Source: Vreelandella aquamarina (lineage in GTDB: Bacteria > Pseudomonadota > Gammaproteobacteria > Pseudomonadales > Halomonadaceae). From it: DNA of 64,000 nt. Shown here piece by piece: positions 49,293 to 57,648 of this stretch; the first letter of the stretch is position 1; every line of letters begins with the position of its first letter. Position numbers and translations under genes: made by a program. Under the pieces are notes generated by a model that saw only the letters and a program-made list of their open reading frames with translations, ran no database searches and was not told where the DNA came from. The stretch spans positions 248,001 to 312,000 of the forward strand of contig NZ_JABYQT010000002.1 of assembly GCF_020075495.1 (NCBI RefSeq), read 5' to 3'.

Positions 49293-49751
49293 CTACTGCC
49301 TGGGCGCATGCGATGCAAGCCGTTCGAGGGCCTTGCGCAGCGACGGGTCTTGGGTGTCGCTGGCACACTCGGCAAGTGTCTTGCCGGCATCGGCGGAAAG
49401 GCTTCGCGTATTGCGCGGCGGGGCTTGAACCGGACGAACAGGGCGCACCTTGAAGGTGAAGCCACTTACTGTCTCGAAGCCCGGCAGTTGATGAAGCAGC
49501 GCCAGGAGACGGCGCTGCTCGAAGCGCAGCCAGGTCAACCAGCTTGCCTGGCCGCTGATCAGCGTAAGCCGGCCTTCCTTGAAACCACCCACGAAGATAT
49601 GACTGCGCATCTCTTCTGGCAAGTGGGCTCTTAGATGAGATTGGGCCTGATCGATCAAGCGAGATTGGCGCATAAGCTTGCCGATATCGCCCGACTTGCT
49701 GAGCAGTCGGGAGATGGGCTGTGCGTGAGAACGCTTAACCTTTATACTCAT
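49293..49751 (-). CDS. dciA: DciA, DUF721 replicative helicase loader
   Basis: DUF721 protein; DciA is the ancestral loader or operator of DnaB in bacteria lacking DnaC. 152 aa with the KH-like DUF721 domain: LIDQAQSHLRAHLPEEMRSHIFVGGFKEGRLTLISGQASWLTWLRFEQRRLL (about residues 30-85) and a disordered C-terminal tail. ATG 49751 has AGGA nine bases upstream; an ATG at 49799 has no site. Its position beside secA matches the usual gammaproteobacterial dciA locus. Confidence 0.9.
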   Translation of the reverse strand: MSIKVKRSHAQPISRLLSKSGDIGKLMRQSRLIDQAQSHLRAHLPEEMRSHIFVGGFKEGRLTLISGQASWLTWLRFEQRRLLALLHQLPGFETVSGFTFKVRPVRPVQAPPRNTRSLSADAGKTLAECASDTQDPSLRKALERLASHAPRQ

Positions 49752-49809
49752 ACGCTTGATTCCTGAGATAACCCTTTTAATTTTCTGAACCGTAACCATA
49801 TAGATTGGA

Positions 49810-49837
49810 TTGCGTTACTGGATGCAGAGCCTAACAT
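49810..49837 (+). promoter_or_regulatory. Candidate promoter for the ORF upstream of secA
   Basis: TTGCGT (49810-49815), 16 bp, TAACAT (49832-49837). The ATG at 49859 follows 21 bp later, leaving a short leader with GAGGAG (49841-49846). Confidence 0.45.
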
Positions 49838-49858
49838 GCCGAGGAGCCAACCCACAGT

Positions 49859-50221
49859 ATGTCATCAACGCTTCATGACTTTTCAGCCATGCCGCGGCGT
49901 CAACGCCGACATGGTCTAGCGCGTTGGTGGCTGGCCGGGCTTCTGGTGAGCTGTCTGCTTCCCAGCAGTCTAGTTCCTTCCGATGCATTTCGCGCCGCCG
50001 AGCGCAGCATTCACGTCTGTTTTTGGGTGCCCGCCATCTTGCGAGCCCAGTCGCACTGGATCGCCAGGCGCAAGCGCGCGCTCAAGCGCTGGTCCCGGCG
50101 CATCAAACGTATTGCGACAGTACGCCTCGTTCTGCCTGAATACCGGGCTGATCATCGCCGTGTAGCCGCCTGGGATGTATTGACCCAGCGCGGCCCTCCA
50201 AGTGCGCACCTGGTTTTCTGA
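49859..50221 (+). CDS. Unrecognised exported 120-aa protein upstream of secA; candidate SecM-like arrest peptide
   Basis: I do not recognise a family. Codon use resembles neighbours (CGC, CTG, GCC), supporting a real gene. The N-terminus is basic (RRQRRHGLAR), followed by a hydrophobic signal-like stretch WWLAGLLVSCLLPSSLV (about residues 23-39) and a possible cleavage near residue 44. The mature part is unusually rich in Arg. The C-terminus has W105, then after five residues R111-G112-P113-P114 and six more residues to the stop. The stop lies 68 bp before secA. E. coli SecM also has a signal peptide, sits just before secA and stalls at a C-terminal RAGP following a Trp, so function by analogy is an inference. 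GAGGAG precedes the ATG by 12 bases. Confidence 0.62.
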   Translation: MSSTLHDFSAMPRRQRRHGLARWWLAGLLVSCLLPSSLVPSDAFRAAERSIHVCFWVPAILRAQSHWIARRKRALKRWSRRIKRIATVRLVLPEYRADHRRVAAWDVLTQRGPPSAHLVF

Positions 50222-50289
50222 CTTATCTTTTTTGCCTTTACAGAACAGGGCGAAACCCTTCGGGTCGCTCGTGATGATGTGGAAATTTC
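50222..50289 (+). promoter_or_regulatory. Leader between small ORF and secA, with hairpin
   Basis: Contains a T-rich stretch (50228-50233) and a hairpin: GCG (50250-50252), bulged AA, ACCC (50255-50258), loop TTC, GGGT (50262-50265), CGC (50266-50268). The secA site GTGGA (50279-50283) is weak. No clear sequestration of that site is visible by eye. Confidence 0.4.
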
Positions 50290-53028
50290 ATGATTAATAA
50301 TTTGTTACGCAAAGTAGTCGGCTCCAAGAACGACCGTGAAGTCAAACGCATGCAAAAGAGCGTGCAGAGTGTCAACGCGCTGGAAGCTGAATTTGAAAAC
50401 CTCTCGGACGAGGCGCTGCAGGGCAAGACATTCGAGCTGCGTCAGCGTCTAAAGGATGGCGAGGCGCTGGACAACCTGTTACCCACTGCCTTCGCCATCG
50501 TGCGCGAGGCAAGCAAGCGTGTCATGGGCATGCGCCACTTCGATGTTCAGATGGTGGGCGGCATGACGCTGCACCGTGGCCGTATTGCCGAAATGAAGAC
50601 CGGGGAGGGCAAGACCCTGGTGGCCACGCTTGCCGTCTACCTCAACGCGCTACCCGAAAAGGGCGTGCACGTGGTGACCGTGAACGACTACCTTGCTCGC
50701 CGTGATGCCGAATGGATGCGTCCGCTGTATGAATTCCTGGGTCTTTCCGTCGGCGTCATCTTTGCCGGGCAGACTGGCGAAGAGAAGCGGCATGCCTACA
50801 AGTGCGATATTACCTACGGTACCAACAACGAGTTCGGGTTTGATTACCTGCGCGATAACATGGCGTTCTCGCTGGAAGACAAGGTGCAGCGTGGACTGCA
50901 TTACGCCATTGTCGATGAGGTGGACTCCATCCTGATCGATGAGGCTCGAACGCCGCTGATCATCTCCGGGGCGGTGGATGAAAACACCCAGCTCTATAAC
51001 GTCGTCAACAAGTTGGCTCAGCAGCTCGAGAAAGGCGAGGTTTCTGAAGACGAAGACGTGCCCCCGACAGGTGACTTCCTGCTCGACGAGAAGCAAAAAC
51101 AGGTCGAACTGACCGAGCAGGGCCATAACCGGGTCGAGGAGTTGATGCAGGCCGAAGGGCTGCTTAAAGAGGGTGATTCACTCTACGCGGCTCAGAACCT
51201 CAACCTGCTTCAGCATATGCACTCTGCACTGCGTGCCCGCCATCTCTATCAGATCGATGTCGATTACATCGTATCGGACGGCCAGGTGGTCATCGTCGAT
51301 GAGCACACCGGGCGTACCATGCCGGGACGGCGCTGGTCGGAAGGTCTGCACCAGGCGGTCGAGGCCAAGGAGGGGGTTACCGTTCAGCGCGAAAGCCAGA
51401 CCCTGGCCTCGACCACTTTCCAGAATTACTTCCGCTTGTATGAAAAGCTGGCTGGCATGACCGGCACAGCGGACACTGAAGCGTTCGAATTCCGTCAGAT
51501 CTATGGTCTCGATGTCATCGTCATTCCGACCAACCGGGCGCTGGCGCGCAAGGACCTCAATGATCTGGTCTACTTGAGTGCGGAAGAGAAGTACGAGGCG
51601 ATCATCAAGGACGTGCGTACCGAAACCGAAGCCGGGCGGCCCGTGCTGGTGGGTACGGCTTCCATCGAAACCTCTGAATACCTGGCACGCCTGATGCGCG
51701 ATGCAGGTCTCAAGTTCAACGTCCTCAACGCCAAGCAGCACCAGAGCGAAGCGGAAATCATCGCTCAGGCCGGGCGCCCAGGGGCGATTACCATCGCGAC
51801 CAACATGGCTGGCCGGGGTACCGATATCATGCTGGGCGGCAACTGGGAAGCCGAAGCTGCCAAGCTCACCAACCCTACTCAAGCGCAGATCGATGCCCTG
51901 AAAGCTGAATGGCAAAAGCGCCACGACGGTGTTCTGGAAGCGGGTGGTCTGCACGTGATCGGCTCGGAGCGTCACGAATCGCGGCGTATCGACAACCAGC
52001 TGCGCGGGCGCGCCGGTCGCCAGGGGGATCCAGGTTCCACTCGCTTCTTCCTGTCGCTGGAAGATAGCCTGATGCGTCTGTTCGGTTCGGATCGTGTCAA
52101 GCGCCTGATGCAGGCGCTGGGGCTCGAGCGTGGCGAAGCCATCGAGCACAAGATGGTCTCCAACGCCGTCGAGCGGGCCCAGAAGAAGGTCGAAGGGCGC
52201 AACTTCGATATCCGCAAGCAGCTGCTTGAGTATGACGATGTGGCCAATGACCAGCGCCGCGTGATCTATGAGCAGCGCAACGAGGTGCTTGCCTCTGACG
52301 ATATCTCGGAAGCGATCGTCGGGATTCGTGAAGAGGTGATGGAAGACTCCATCAGCGACTACGTGCCGCCCCAGAGTCTGTCGGAGCAGTGGGATCTGCC
52401 CGGGCTTGAAGCGCATCTTAAAACCGAGTTCAACCTTGACGCGCCAGTGACCCAGTGGGCTGCAGAAGATGAGCGCTTCAGCGAAGAAAAATTGCGTGAA
52501 CGCCTGCAGGCCATGCACAGTGAAGCCTATGCCGCCAAGGTCAATGTCGTCGGCGCGGCGCTGATTCGCCGCTTCGAAAAGCAGGTCATGCTGCAGGTAC
52601 TGGACACCCGCTGGAAAGAGCACCTCCAGTCGATGGACCATCTGCGCCGGGGCATTCACCTGCGCGGTTACGCCCAGAAAAACCCCAAGCAGGAGTACAA
52701 GCGCGAATCCTTCGAGCTGTTCCAGCATCTGCTGACCAACATCAAGGCGGACGTGACGCGTATTCTCAGCCATGTTCAGGTGCGCCAGCCCGAAGAGGTC
52801 GATGCCCTGGAGCAGAAGCGCCGTGAAGATCTTGCTCGCGAGAAGCAGGCTGCCGCCAATCGCCATGATGAAGTGCCTGGGGAACCGATGGAAGGCGCGG
52901 GTGGCGAGGTTCAAGCCGAGCAGGACGTGCGCCCGGCACGCCGCGAAGGCCCCAAGGTGGGGCGTAACGATCCCTGTTCCTGTGGCTCCGGGAAGAAGTA
53001 CAAGCAGTGCTGCGGTAAATTAAGCTAA
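50290..53028 (+). CDS. secA: SecA, preprotein translocase ATPase
   Basis: Motor that drives proteins through SecYEG. 912 aa: Walker A MKTGEGKT (residues 102-109), DEVD at 209-212, substrate-crosslinking domain, second nucleotide-binding fold ([36 protein letters not shown]), helical scaffold, and a C-terminal zinc tail [14 protein letters not shown] starting at C896 for SecB and ribosome contact. Preceded by a short exported-protein ORF that may monitor Sec activity. Confidence 0.99.
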   Translation: MINNLLRKVVGSKNDREVKRMQKSVQSVNALEAEFENLSDEALQGKTFELRQRLKDGEALDNLLPTAFAIVREASKRVMGMRHFDVQMVGGMTLHRGRIAEMKTGEGKTLVATLAVYLNALPEKGVHVVTVNDYLARRDAEWMRPLYEFLGLSVGVIFAGQTGEEKRHAYKCDITYGTNNEFGFDYLRDNMAFSLEDKVQRGLHYAIVDEVDSILIDEARTPLIISGAVDENTQLYNVVNKLAQQLEKGEVSEDEDVPPTGDFLLDEKQKQVELTEQGHNRVEELMQAEGLLKEGDSLYAAQNLNLLQHMHSALRARHLYQIDVDYIVSDGQVVIVDEHTGRTMPGRRWSEGLHQAVEAKEGVTVQRESQTLASTTFQNYFRLYEKLAGMTGTADTEAFEFRQIYGLDVIVIPTNRALARKDLNDLVYLSAEEKYEAIIKDVRTETEAGRPVLVGTASIETSEYLARLMRDAGLKFNVLNAKQHQSEAEIIAQAGRPGAITIATNMAGRGTDIMLGGNWEAEAAKLTNPTQAQIDALKAEWQKRHDGVLEAGGLHVIGSERHESRRIDNQLRGRAGRQGDPGSTRFFLSLEDSLMRLFGSDRVKRLMQALGLERGEAIEHKMVSNAVERAQKKVEGRNFDIRKQLLEYDDVANDQRRVIYEQRNEVLASDDISEAIVGIREEVMEDSISDYVPPQSLSEQWDLPGLEAHLKTEFNLDAPVTQWAAEDERFSEEKLRERLQAMHSEAYAAKVNVVGAALIRRFEKQVMLQVLDTRWKEHLQSMDHLRRGIHLRGYAQKNPKQEYKRESFELFQHLLTNIKADVTRILSHVQVRQPEEVDALEQKRREDLAREKQAAANRHDEVPGEPMEGAGGEVQAEQDVRPARREGPKVGRNDPCSCGSGKKYKQCCGKLS

Positions 53029-53062
53029 TCAGCCCTGCAACCTGCAGGTAAAGGAGACGATC

Positions 53063-54292
53063 ATGGCGGTGGGAAACAGTCCTTTTCCAGTGATGCCCCC
53101 TCTCGCGGGGGTGCGCCTTGGAAGTGCAATGGCAGGTATCAAGAAGCCGGGTCGTCGTGACATGGTGGTGATCGAGCTGCCTGCCTCGGCCACGGTATCT
53201 GGCGTGTTTACACGCAATGCCTTTTGCGCGGCACCGGTGACCGTTGCCAAGGCGCATATCGAGCGCTGTCGAGAGGTGCGCTGCGCACCTCGCTACTGGC
53301 TGATCAATACCGGCAATGCCAATGCGGGCACCGGTAAGCGCGGTCTTGACGATGCCTACGCCAGCTGCAGGGCACTGGCTGAAGAAGCCGGTGTCGACGA
53401 GCATCAGGTGCTGCCTTTCTCGACCGGGGTGATCGGTGAGCCGTTACCCATGGAACGCCTGCTGGCAGGTGTTGCACCTGCCTGCGGCGCCCTGTCGGAT
53501 GATGGCCAGGCCTGGCAGCATGCAGGTGAGGGCATTCTCACCACTGATACCCGTGCCAAGGGGGCCACGCTGAGCGTGGCGCTCAGCGGTGGCACCGTCA
53601 CCATCAACGGTATTACCAAAGGCTCGGGCATGATCAAGCCGAACATGGCGACCATGCTGGCGTTCGTGGTGACCGATGCAACCATTGAACAGTCGCTTCT
53701 TGACCAGTTGCTGCGCGACACCGTGGATGCCTCGTTCAACTGCATTACCGTGGATAGCGATACTTCTACCAATGATGCCTGTATGCTCGCCGCAACGGGG
53801 TCCGGTGCTGTGGTGCAAAGCGAAGCCGACATCGCCCTGTTTCGTAACGCACTGCAGCAGGTCATGATGACGCTGGCCCAGGCGATCATTCGCGATGGCG
53901 AGGGTGCTACCAAGTTTGTCACGCTGCACGTGACCGGCGCCCAGAGCCGCCAGGAAGCGCTGGACGTTGCCTTTACCGTGGCGCATTCGCCGCTGGTTAA
54001 AACCGCGCTGTACGCCTCGGATGCGAACTGGGGACGTATCCTGGCCGCGGTCGGTCGGGCAGGTGTCGAAGACTTCGATGTCAGCCGGGTGGTGATTGAT
54101 CTTGGCGATGTGCGGCTAGTAGAGCAGGGCGGGCGCGCCGACGGCTATACTGAGGCCAAGGGAAGCGCGGTCATGGCAGAGGCAGAGATCACCATCAGCA
54201 TCGGCCTGGGGCGTGGAGAGCACGAGGCGACGGTCTGGACCTCCGACCTCTCTCATGAGTATGTGTCGATCAACGCGGACTATCGAAGCTAG
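53063..54292 (+). CDS. argJ: ArgJ, bifunctional ornithine/glutamate N-acetyltransferase
   Basis: Transfers acetyl from N-acetylornithine to glutamate (cyclic arginine pathway) and, in bifunctional members, makes N-acetylglutamate from acetyl-CoA. Autocleavage site is before T197 in MIKPNMATMLAF; cleavage gives alpha and beta chains. Upstream motif NTGNANAGTGKRG forms the oxyanion region. 409 aa; AAAGGAG nine bases before ATG. Follows secA by 34 bp. Mono- versus bifunctionality is not resolved by sequence here. Confidence 0.96.
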   Translation: MAVGNSPFPVMPPLAGVRLGSAMAGIKKPGRRDMVVIELPASATVSGVFTRNAFCAAPVTVAKAHIERCREVRCAPRYWLINTGNANAGTGKRGLDDAYASCRALAEEAGVDEHQVLPFSTGVIGEPLPMERLLAGVAPACGALSDDGQAWQHAGEGILTTDTRAKGATLSVALSGGTVTINGITKGSGMIKPNMATMLAFVVTDATIEQSLLDQLLRDTVDASFNCITVDSDTSTNDACMLAATGSGAVVQSEADIALFRNALQQVMMTLAQAIIRDGEGATKFVTLHVTGAQSRQEALDVAFTVAHSPLVKTALYASDANWGRILAAVGRAGVEDFDVSRVVIDLGDVRLVEQGGRADGYTEAKGSAVMAEAEITISIGLGRGEHEATVWTSDLSHEYVSINADYRS

Positions 54293-54293
54293 T

Positions 54294-54370
54294 TGATAAA
54301 CCCGCCGTTTATCAGCGGCCAGCAAACGAGCTCACGTAGCAAGTCAGCACCGGCGTCGAGCAGCCGGTGC
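54294..54370. other. Two hairpins in the argJ-mutT gap
   Basis: TGATAAAC/GTTTATCA (54294-54301, 54307-54314; loop CCGCC) starts directly after the argJ stop. GCACCGGC/GCCGGTGC (54347-54354, 54363-54370) follows. Neither has a T-tract; they could modulate read-through or mRNA stability. Confidence 0.6.
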
Positions 54371-54391
54371 GCACACAGTGGAAAAGACGTA

Positions 54392-55348
54392 ATGAATGTA
54401 ATGGTAAAACGACGGGTTCACGTGGCGGCAGCGGCCATGATCAGCGCCGACCAGAAAAAGGTGCTGATCGCACGGCGGCCCTCCAACGTGGACCAGGGTG
54501 GTCTCTGGGAATTCCCGGGTGGCAAGCTGGCGCCCTACGAAACTGGTCTTGAAGGGCTCAAGCGTGAGCTGCATGAGGAGTTGGGTGTCGAGATCGTGCG
54601 CGCCCAGCCCTTGATTCGCGTACATCACGAATATCCGGACAAGCATATCCTGCTGGACGTATGGCAAGTGCACGAGTTTGCCGGTGAGCCCTTTGGTCGC
54701 GAAGGGCAGGCGGTGCGTTGGGTACCGATGGAAGAGCTGGTCAATTACCCTTTCCCGGCGGCCAACCTGCCTATTCTGCGGGCCGTCATGCTGCCCACCG
54801 AATATCTGATTACCATGGAAGAGCCCAATGAAGCGCGCTTTGACGCATTTCTGGAGCGGGCGCTCAAGGAAGACAACATTCGGCTGGTTCAGCTGCGTGC
54901 CAAGGAGCTTGACGAGGAGAGCTACGTGGCACGCGCCGAGCGCGCCCTGGCGCTTTGCCGCCAGTACGATGCCAGCCTGCTGCTCAATGGGGAACCGTCG
55001 CTTCTGGAGCGCGTCGACGCTGACGGTATTCACCTGACCAGCGAGCGGCTAATGCAGCTTGAAAGGCGGCCGATCGCCGAGAACAAGTGGCTATCTGCTT
55101 CTACCCATGACCAGGCCCAGCTCTCTCAGGCTGCTGTTCTGGGCTGCGATTTCGTGACACTTTCGCCGCTGCGTACCACGCCTTCGCATCCGGAAGTCGC
55201 GCCCATGGGCTGGCACGATTTTCAGCAGCTGGTCGAGCGTGCTGGCATGCCGGTCTTCGCGCTCGGCGGCATGACGCGTTTTGATGCCAATCATGCTCGC
55301 GCCGTGGGGGCTCAGGGAATCGCCTCGATTCGCGATTTCTGGAAGTAA
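54392..55348 (+). CDS. Nudix hydrolase (MutT-like) fused to thiamine-phosphate-synthase-like domain
   Basis: N-terminal MutT/8-oxo-dGTP diphosphatase-type Nudix domain: the box begins GGKLAPYETGLEGLKRELHEEL (about residues 41-62), matching GX5EX7REUXEEXGU with EELG. The C-terminal half (about residues 145-318) is a TIM-barrel TMP-synthase-like domain (IRLVQLRAKELDEESYVARAERAL; FALGGMTRFDANHARAVGAQGIA). 318 aa. This fusion is known in gammaproteobacteria beside argJ and secA; the job of the second domain is unclear. ATG 54392 or 54401 are both possible starts. Confidence 0.92.
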   Translation: MNVMVKRRVHVAAAAMISADQKKVLIARRPSNVDQGGLWEFPGGKLAPYETGLEGLKRELHEELGVEIVRAQPLIRVHHEYPDKHILLDVWQVHEFAGEPFGREGQAVRWVPMEELVNYPFPAANLPILRAVMLPTEYLITMEEPNEARFDAFLERALKEDNIRLVQLRAKELDEESYVARAERALALCRQYDASLLLNGEPSLLERVDADGIHLTSERLMQLERRPIAENKWLSASTHDQAQLSQAAVLGCDFVTLSPLRTTPSHPEVAPMGWHDFQQLVERAGMPVFALGGMTRFDANHARAVGAQGIASIRDFWK

Positions 55349-55362
55349 GCCCTAGCAACCAG

Positions 55363-55410
55363 AAAACGCCTGCCGGAACGCACGCTTGCGTGTGCCCGGC
55401 AGGCGTTTTT
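55363..55410. terminator. Bidirectional terminator between mutT fusion gene and aguB
   Basis: 14-bp stem AAAACGCCTGCCGG/CCGGCAGGCGTTTT (55363-55376, 55396-55409) capped by an inner CACGC/GCGTG-type hairpin; flanked by A and T runs. Confidence 0.93.
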
Positions 55411-55441
55411 GTGTATTGCAGACGACTATCGAGAACGGCGT

Positions 55442-56356
55442 TTAATCGCGAAAGCGCCGTGTCAGATCGCCGTAGGCATCCACGCGGCGGTCACGCAGAT
55501 ACGGCCAGATACGGCGGGTATTCTCGCTGCGCGCCATGTCAATGGTCACCACCAGTTGTTCGGCCGTTTCACCGCCGTGGGCCAGTAACTCCCCCTGAGG
55601 GCCGCAGACAAAGCTTCCGCCCCAGAAATGAATGCCATCACCCACGCCGGAATGGTCGGCTTCGAAGCCTACCCGGTTGGCCACGATGACCGGCAGGCCG
55701 TTGGCCACGCCGTGGGCGCGCTGAATCAGTGTCCAGGCCTCTTTCTGGCGAGCTTTCTCGGCATCGTCGTCGTTCGGGTCCCAGCCAATGGCGGTGGGGT
55801 AGAGCAGCAGGTCGGCGCCCGCCAGCGCCATCAGGCGTGCGGCTTCGGGATACCACTGATCCCAGCAGACCAGCACACCCAGTCGCCCAAGCGACGTGTC
55901 GATCGGCGTGAAACCTTCGTTACGTGCCGCATCGTGATCGCCCGGGGTGAAGTAGAATTTCTCGTAGAATGCCGGGTCGTCCGGAATGTGCATCTTGCGA
56001 TACTGGCCTACGCGCCCCTTGGTGCGGTCGTACACCACGGCGGTGTTGTGATAAAGCCCCGGCGCACGGCGTTCGAACAGCGATCCTACCAGCACGATAT
56101 CCAGTTCGCGGGCCAGGGCTTCCAGGCGCTGGCCGGTCGGCCCGTCGAGTGGCTCGGCCAGGTCAAACAGCGCCGGGTCTTCAAACTGGCAGAAGTAGTG
56201 GGTGGCGTGCAGTTCCTGAAGCATGACCAACTGGGCGCCGCGGCTGACCGCCTCGCGAATCCCTGCTTCGCTGGCCGCCAGGCTTTGCGCCTTGTCAGGC
56301 CACGCGGGCTGCTGGACAACGCCAACCGTCAGGCCGGCTTTCAAGGACGTTGACAT
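55442..56356 (-). CDS. aguB: AguB, N-carbamoylputrescine amidase
   Basis: Nitrilase-superfamily enzyme hydrolysing N-carbamoylputrescine to putrescine, CO2 and ammonia. Catalytic triad: Glu in MLQELHATHYFC, Lys in YRKMHIPDDP, Cys in VLVCWDQWYPEAARL. 304 aa, starting at ATG 56356 with AAGGAG upstream. Ten bases after aguA, forming the agmatine-to-putrescine operon. Confidence 0.96.
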   Translation of the reverse strand: MSTSLKAGLTVGVVQQPAWPDKAQSLAASEAGIREAVSRGAQLVMLQELHATHYFCQFEDPALFDLAEPLDGPTGQRLEALARELDIVLVGSLFERRAPGLYHNTAVVYDRTKGRVGQYRKMHIPDDPAFYEKFYFTPGDHDAARNEGFTPIDTSLGRLGVLVCWDQWYPEAARLMALAGADLLLYPTAIGWDPNDDDAEKARQKEAWTLIQRAHGVANGLPVIVANRVGFEADHSGVGDGIHFWGGSFVCGPQGELLAHGGETAEQLVVTIDMARSENTRRIWPYLRDRRVDAYGDLTRRFRD

Positions 56357-56365
56357 GGTGTCTCC

Positions 56366-57415
56366 TTAACGTTGGAAGGCCGCAAGCGTGCCGCGAGGCA
56401 GTTGCATGGTCAGGCAATGCAGGCTGCCGTGCTGGCGTATGACGCTTGAGCACTCAATGGGGATCAGCGCGTGGGCGGGAAAGGCATCGGCCAGCGCGTT
56501 GAGCGCGATAAGGTCTGCCGGGTCGCCATACGCAGGCACCAGTACTGCCTGGTTGATGATCAAGAAGTTGGCGTAAGTGGCTGGTAGTCGATGACCATCT
56601 TCGGGGTCATGGCTCGCCTTTGGCCAGGGCAGCGGTATCAGCCGGTAAGGCTTGCCATTGCGCTGGCGAAACGCCTGAAGCTCTTGCTCCATGGCAGCCA
56701 GTGCCGGGTAGTGCGAATCCGTCGGATCATCGCATCGAACATAGGCAATGGTTTCGGGATCGCAAAAGCGTGCCAGTGTATCGATATGGCTATCGGTATC
56801 GTCCCCTTCCAGATGTCCATTGGCCAGCCACAGTATACGGTCGACCCCAAGATCTTCCGCCAACTGCGCCTCGACGTCTGCGCGAGAAAGGTGCGGGTTG
56901 CGGTTGGGGTTGAGCAGGCAGGCTTCGGTGGTCAGCAGTGTGCCGTTGCCATCGGTTTCAATCGCACCGCCTTCCAGCACCATCTCCCGCGAGGCGATCG
57001 GACACGCCCAGATGCCTGCATCGGCCAGGGCCTGGGTCAGCTGGTTGTCGCGCTCGGCAGGAAACTTGCCTCCCCAGCCGGTAAAGGTGTAGTCCAGCAG
57101 CAACGGCTGGCCCTTCTCATCCAGCACCGTGATCGGGCCGTGGTCGCGTGCCCAGGTATCGTCGGTAGGAGCGACTACAAGGGTGAGTTTTTCGCTGGGT
57201 ACGCCATAGGCGTCGAACGTTGCCTGCACGCGCGTGCGGGTAGCGTCATCCGATACGCCGATGACAACCCGCTGGTAGTCGACGGTAGCCAGCACGATAC
57301 GCTCGAGAACGGCTTCGATACGCGCAAGCATCGCTTCCCAGTCGCCATCCGGGCGTGGCCAGGTAAGCTGCAGGCCGTCCTGGGGGTGCCACTCGGGTAG
57401 CAGGCGATAAGTCAT
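56366..57415 (-). CDS. aguA: AguA, agmatine deiminase
   Basis: Converts agmatine to N-carbamoylputrescine and ammonia. Guanidine-modifying fold with TWARDHGPITVLDEKG, ALIEC-type VLEGGAIETDGNGTLLTTEACLLNPNRNP, and catalytic Cys in GSLHCLTMQLPRG near the C-terminus. ATG 57415 (MTYRLLPEWHPQDG) is the family-like start, giving 349 aa; the frame is open to 57571. No strong ribosome binding site is seen. Upstream partner of aguB. Confidence 0.95.
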   Translation of the reverse strand: MTYRLLPEWHPQDGLQLTWPRPDGDWEAMLARIEAVLERIVLATVDYQRVVIGVSDDATRTRVQATFDAYGVPSEKLTLVVAPTDDTWARDHGPITVLDEKGQPLLLDYTFTGWGGKFPAERDNQLTQALADAGIWACPIASREMVLEGGAIETDGNGTLLTTEACLLNPNRNPHLSRADVEAQLAEDLGVDRILWLANGHLEGDDTDSHIDTLARFCDPETIAYVRCDDPTDSHYPALAAMEQELQAFRQRNGKPYRLIPLPWPKASHDPEDGHRLPATYANFLIINQAVLVPAYGDPADLIALNALADAFPAHALIPIECSSVIRQHGSLHCLTMQLPRGTLAAFQR

Positions 57416-57648
57416 GGTAGCCAACGTGGCAAAGTCTCCTGGCAGTGGAAAAGCGGGCATCTCAAGAAAAGAGCGTGCGCCGGGGGAAGTGGCATGAAGG
57501 GGCGCAATGTAGGGGGTTGCGAAGTAACTTGCAAGCCTTGCATGGTGTAACGCGACGGGCTGGCGAAGCATCGTGTTGGTAGCCGTTTTGCATGCAGTGT
57601 GCTGAAAAAAACCGTACCATGAGCCGCTTATTACTAAGGAATGACGCC

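Noticed and set aside
49970..50209. 79-codon minus-strand ORF opposite the secA-upstream gene
   Set aside because: No ribosome binding site and no recognisable feature. The plus-strand ORF has better codon use and a signal-like N-terminus.
51178..52914. 578-codon minus-strand open frame
   Set aside because: Mirror frame of secA; no domain or start signal.
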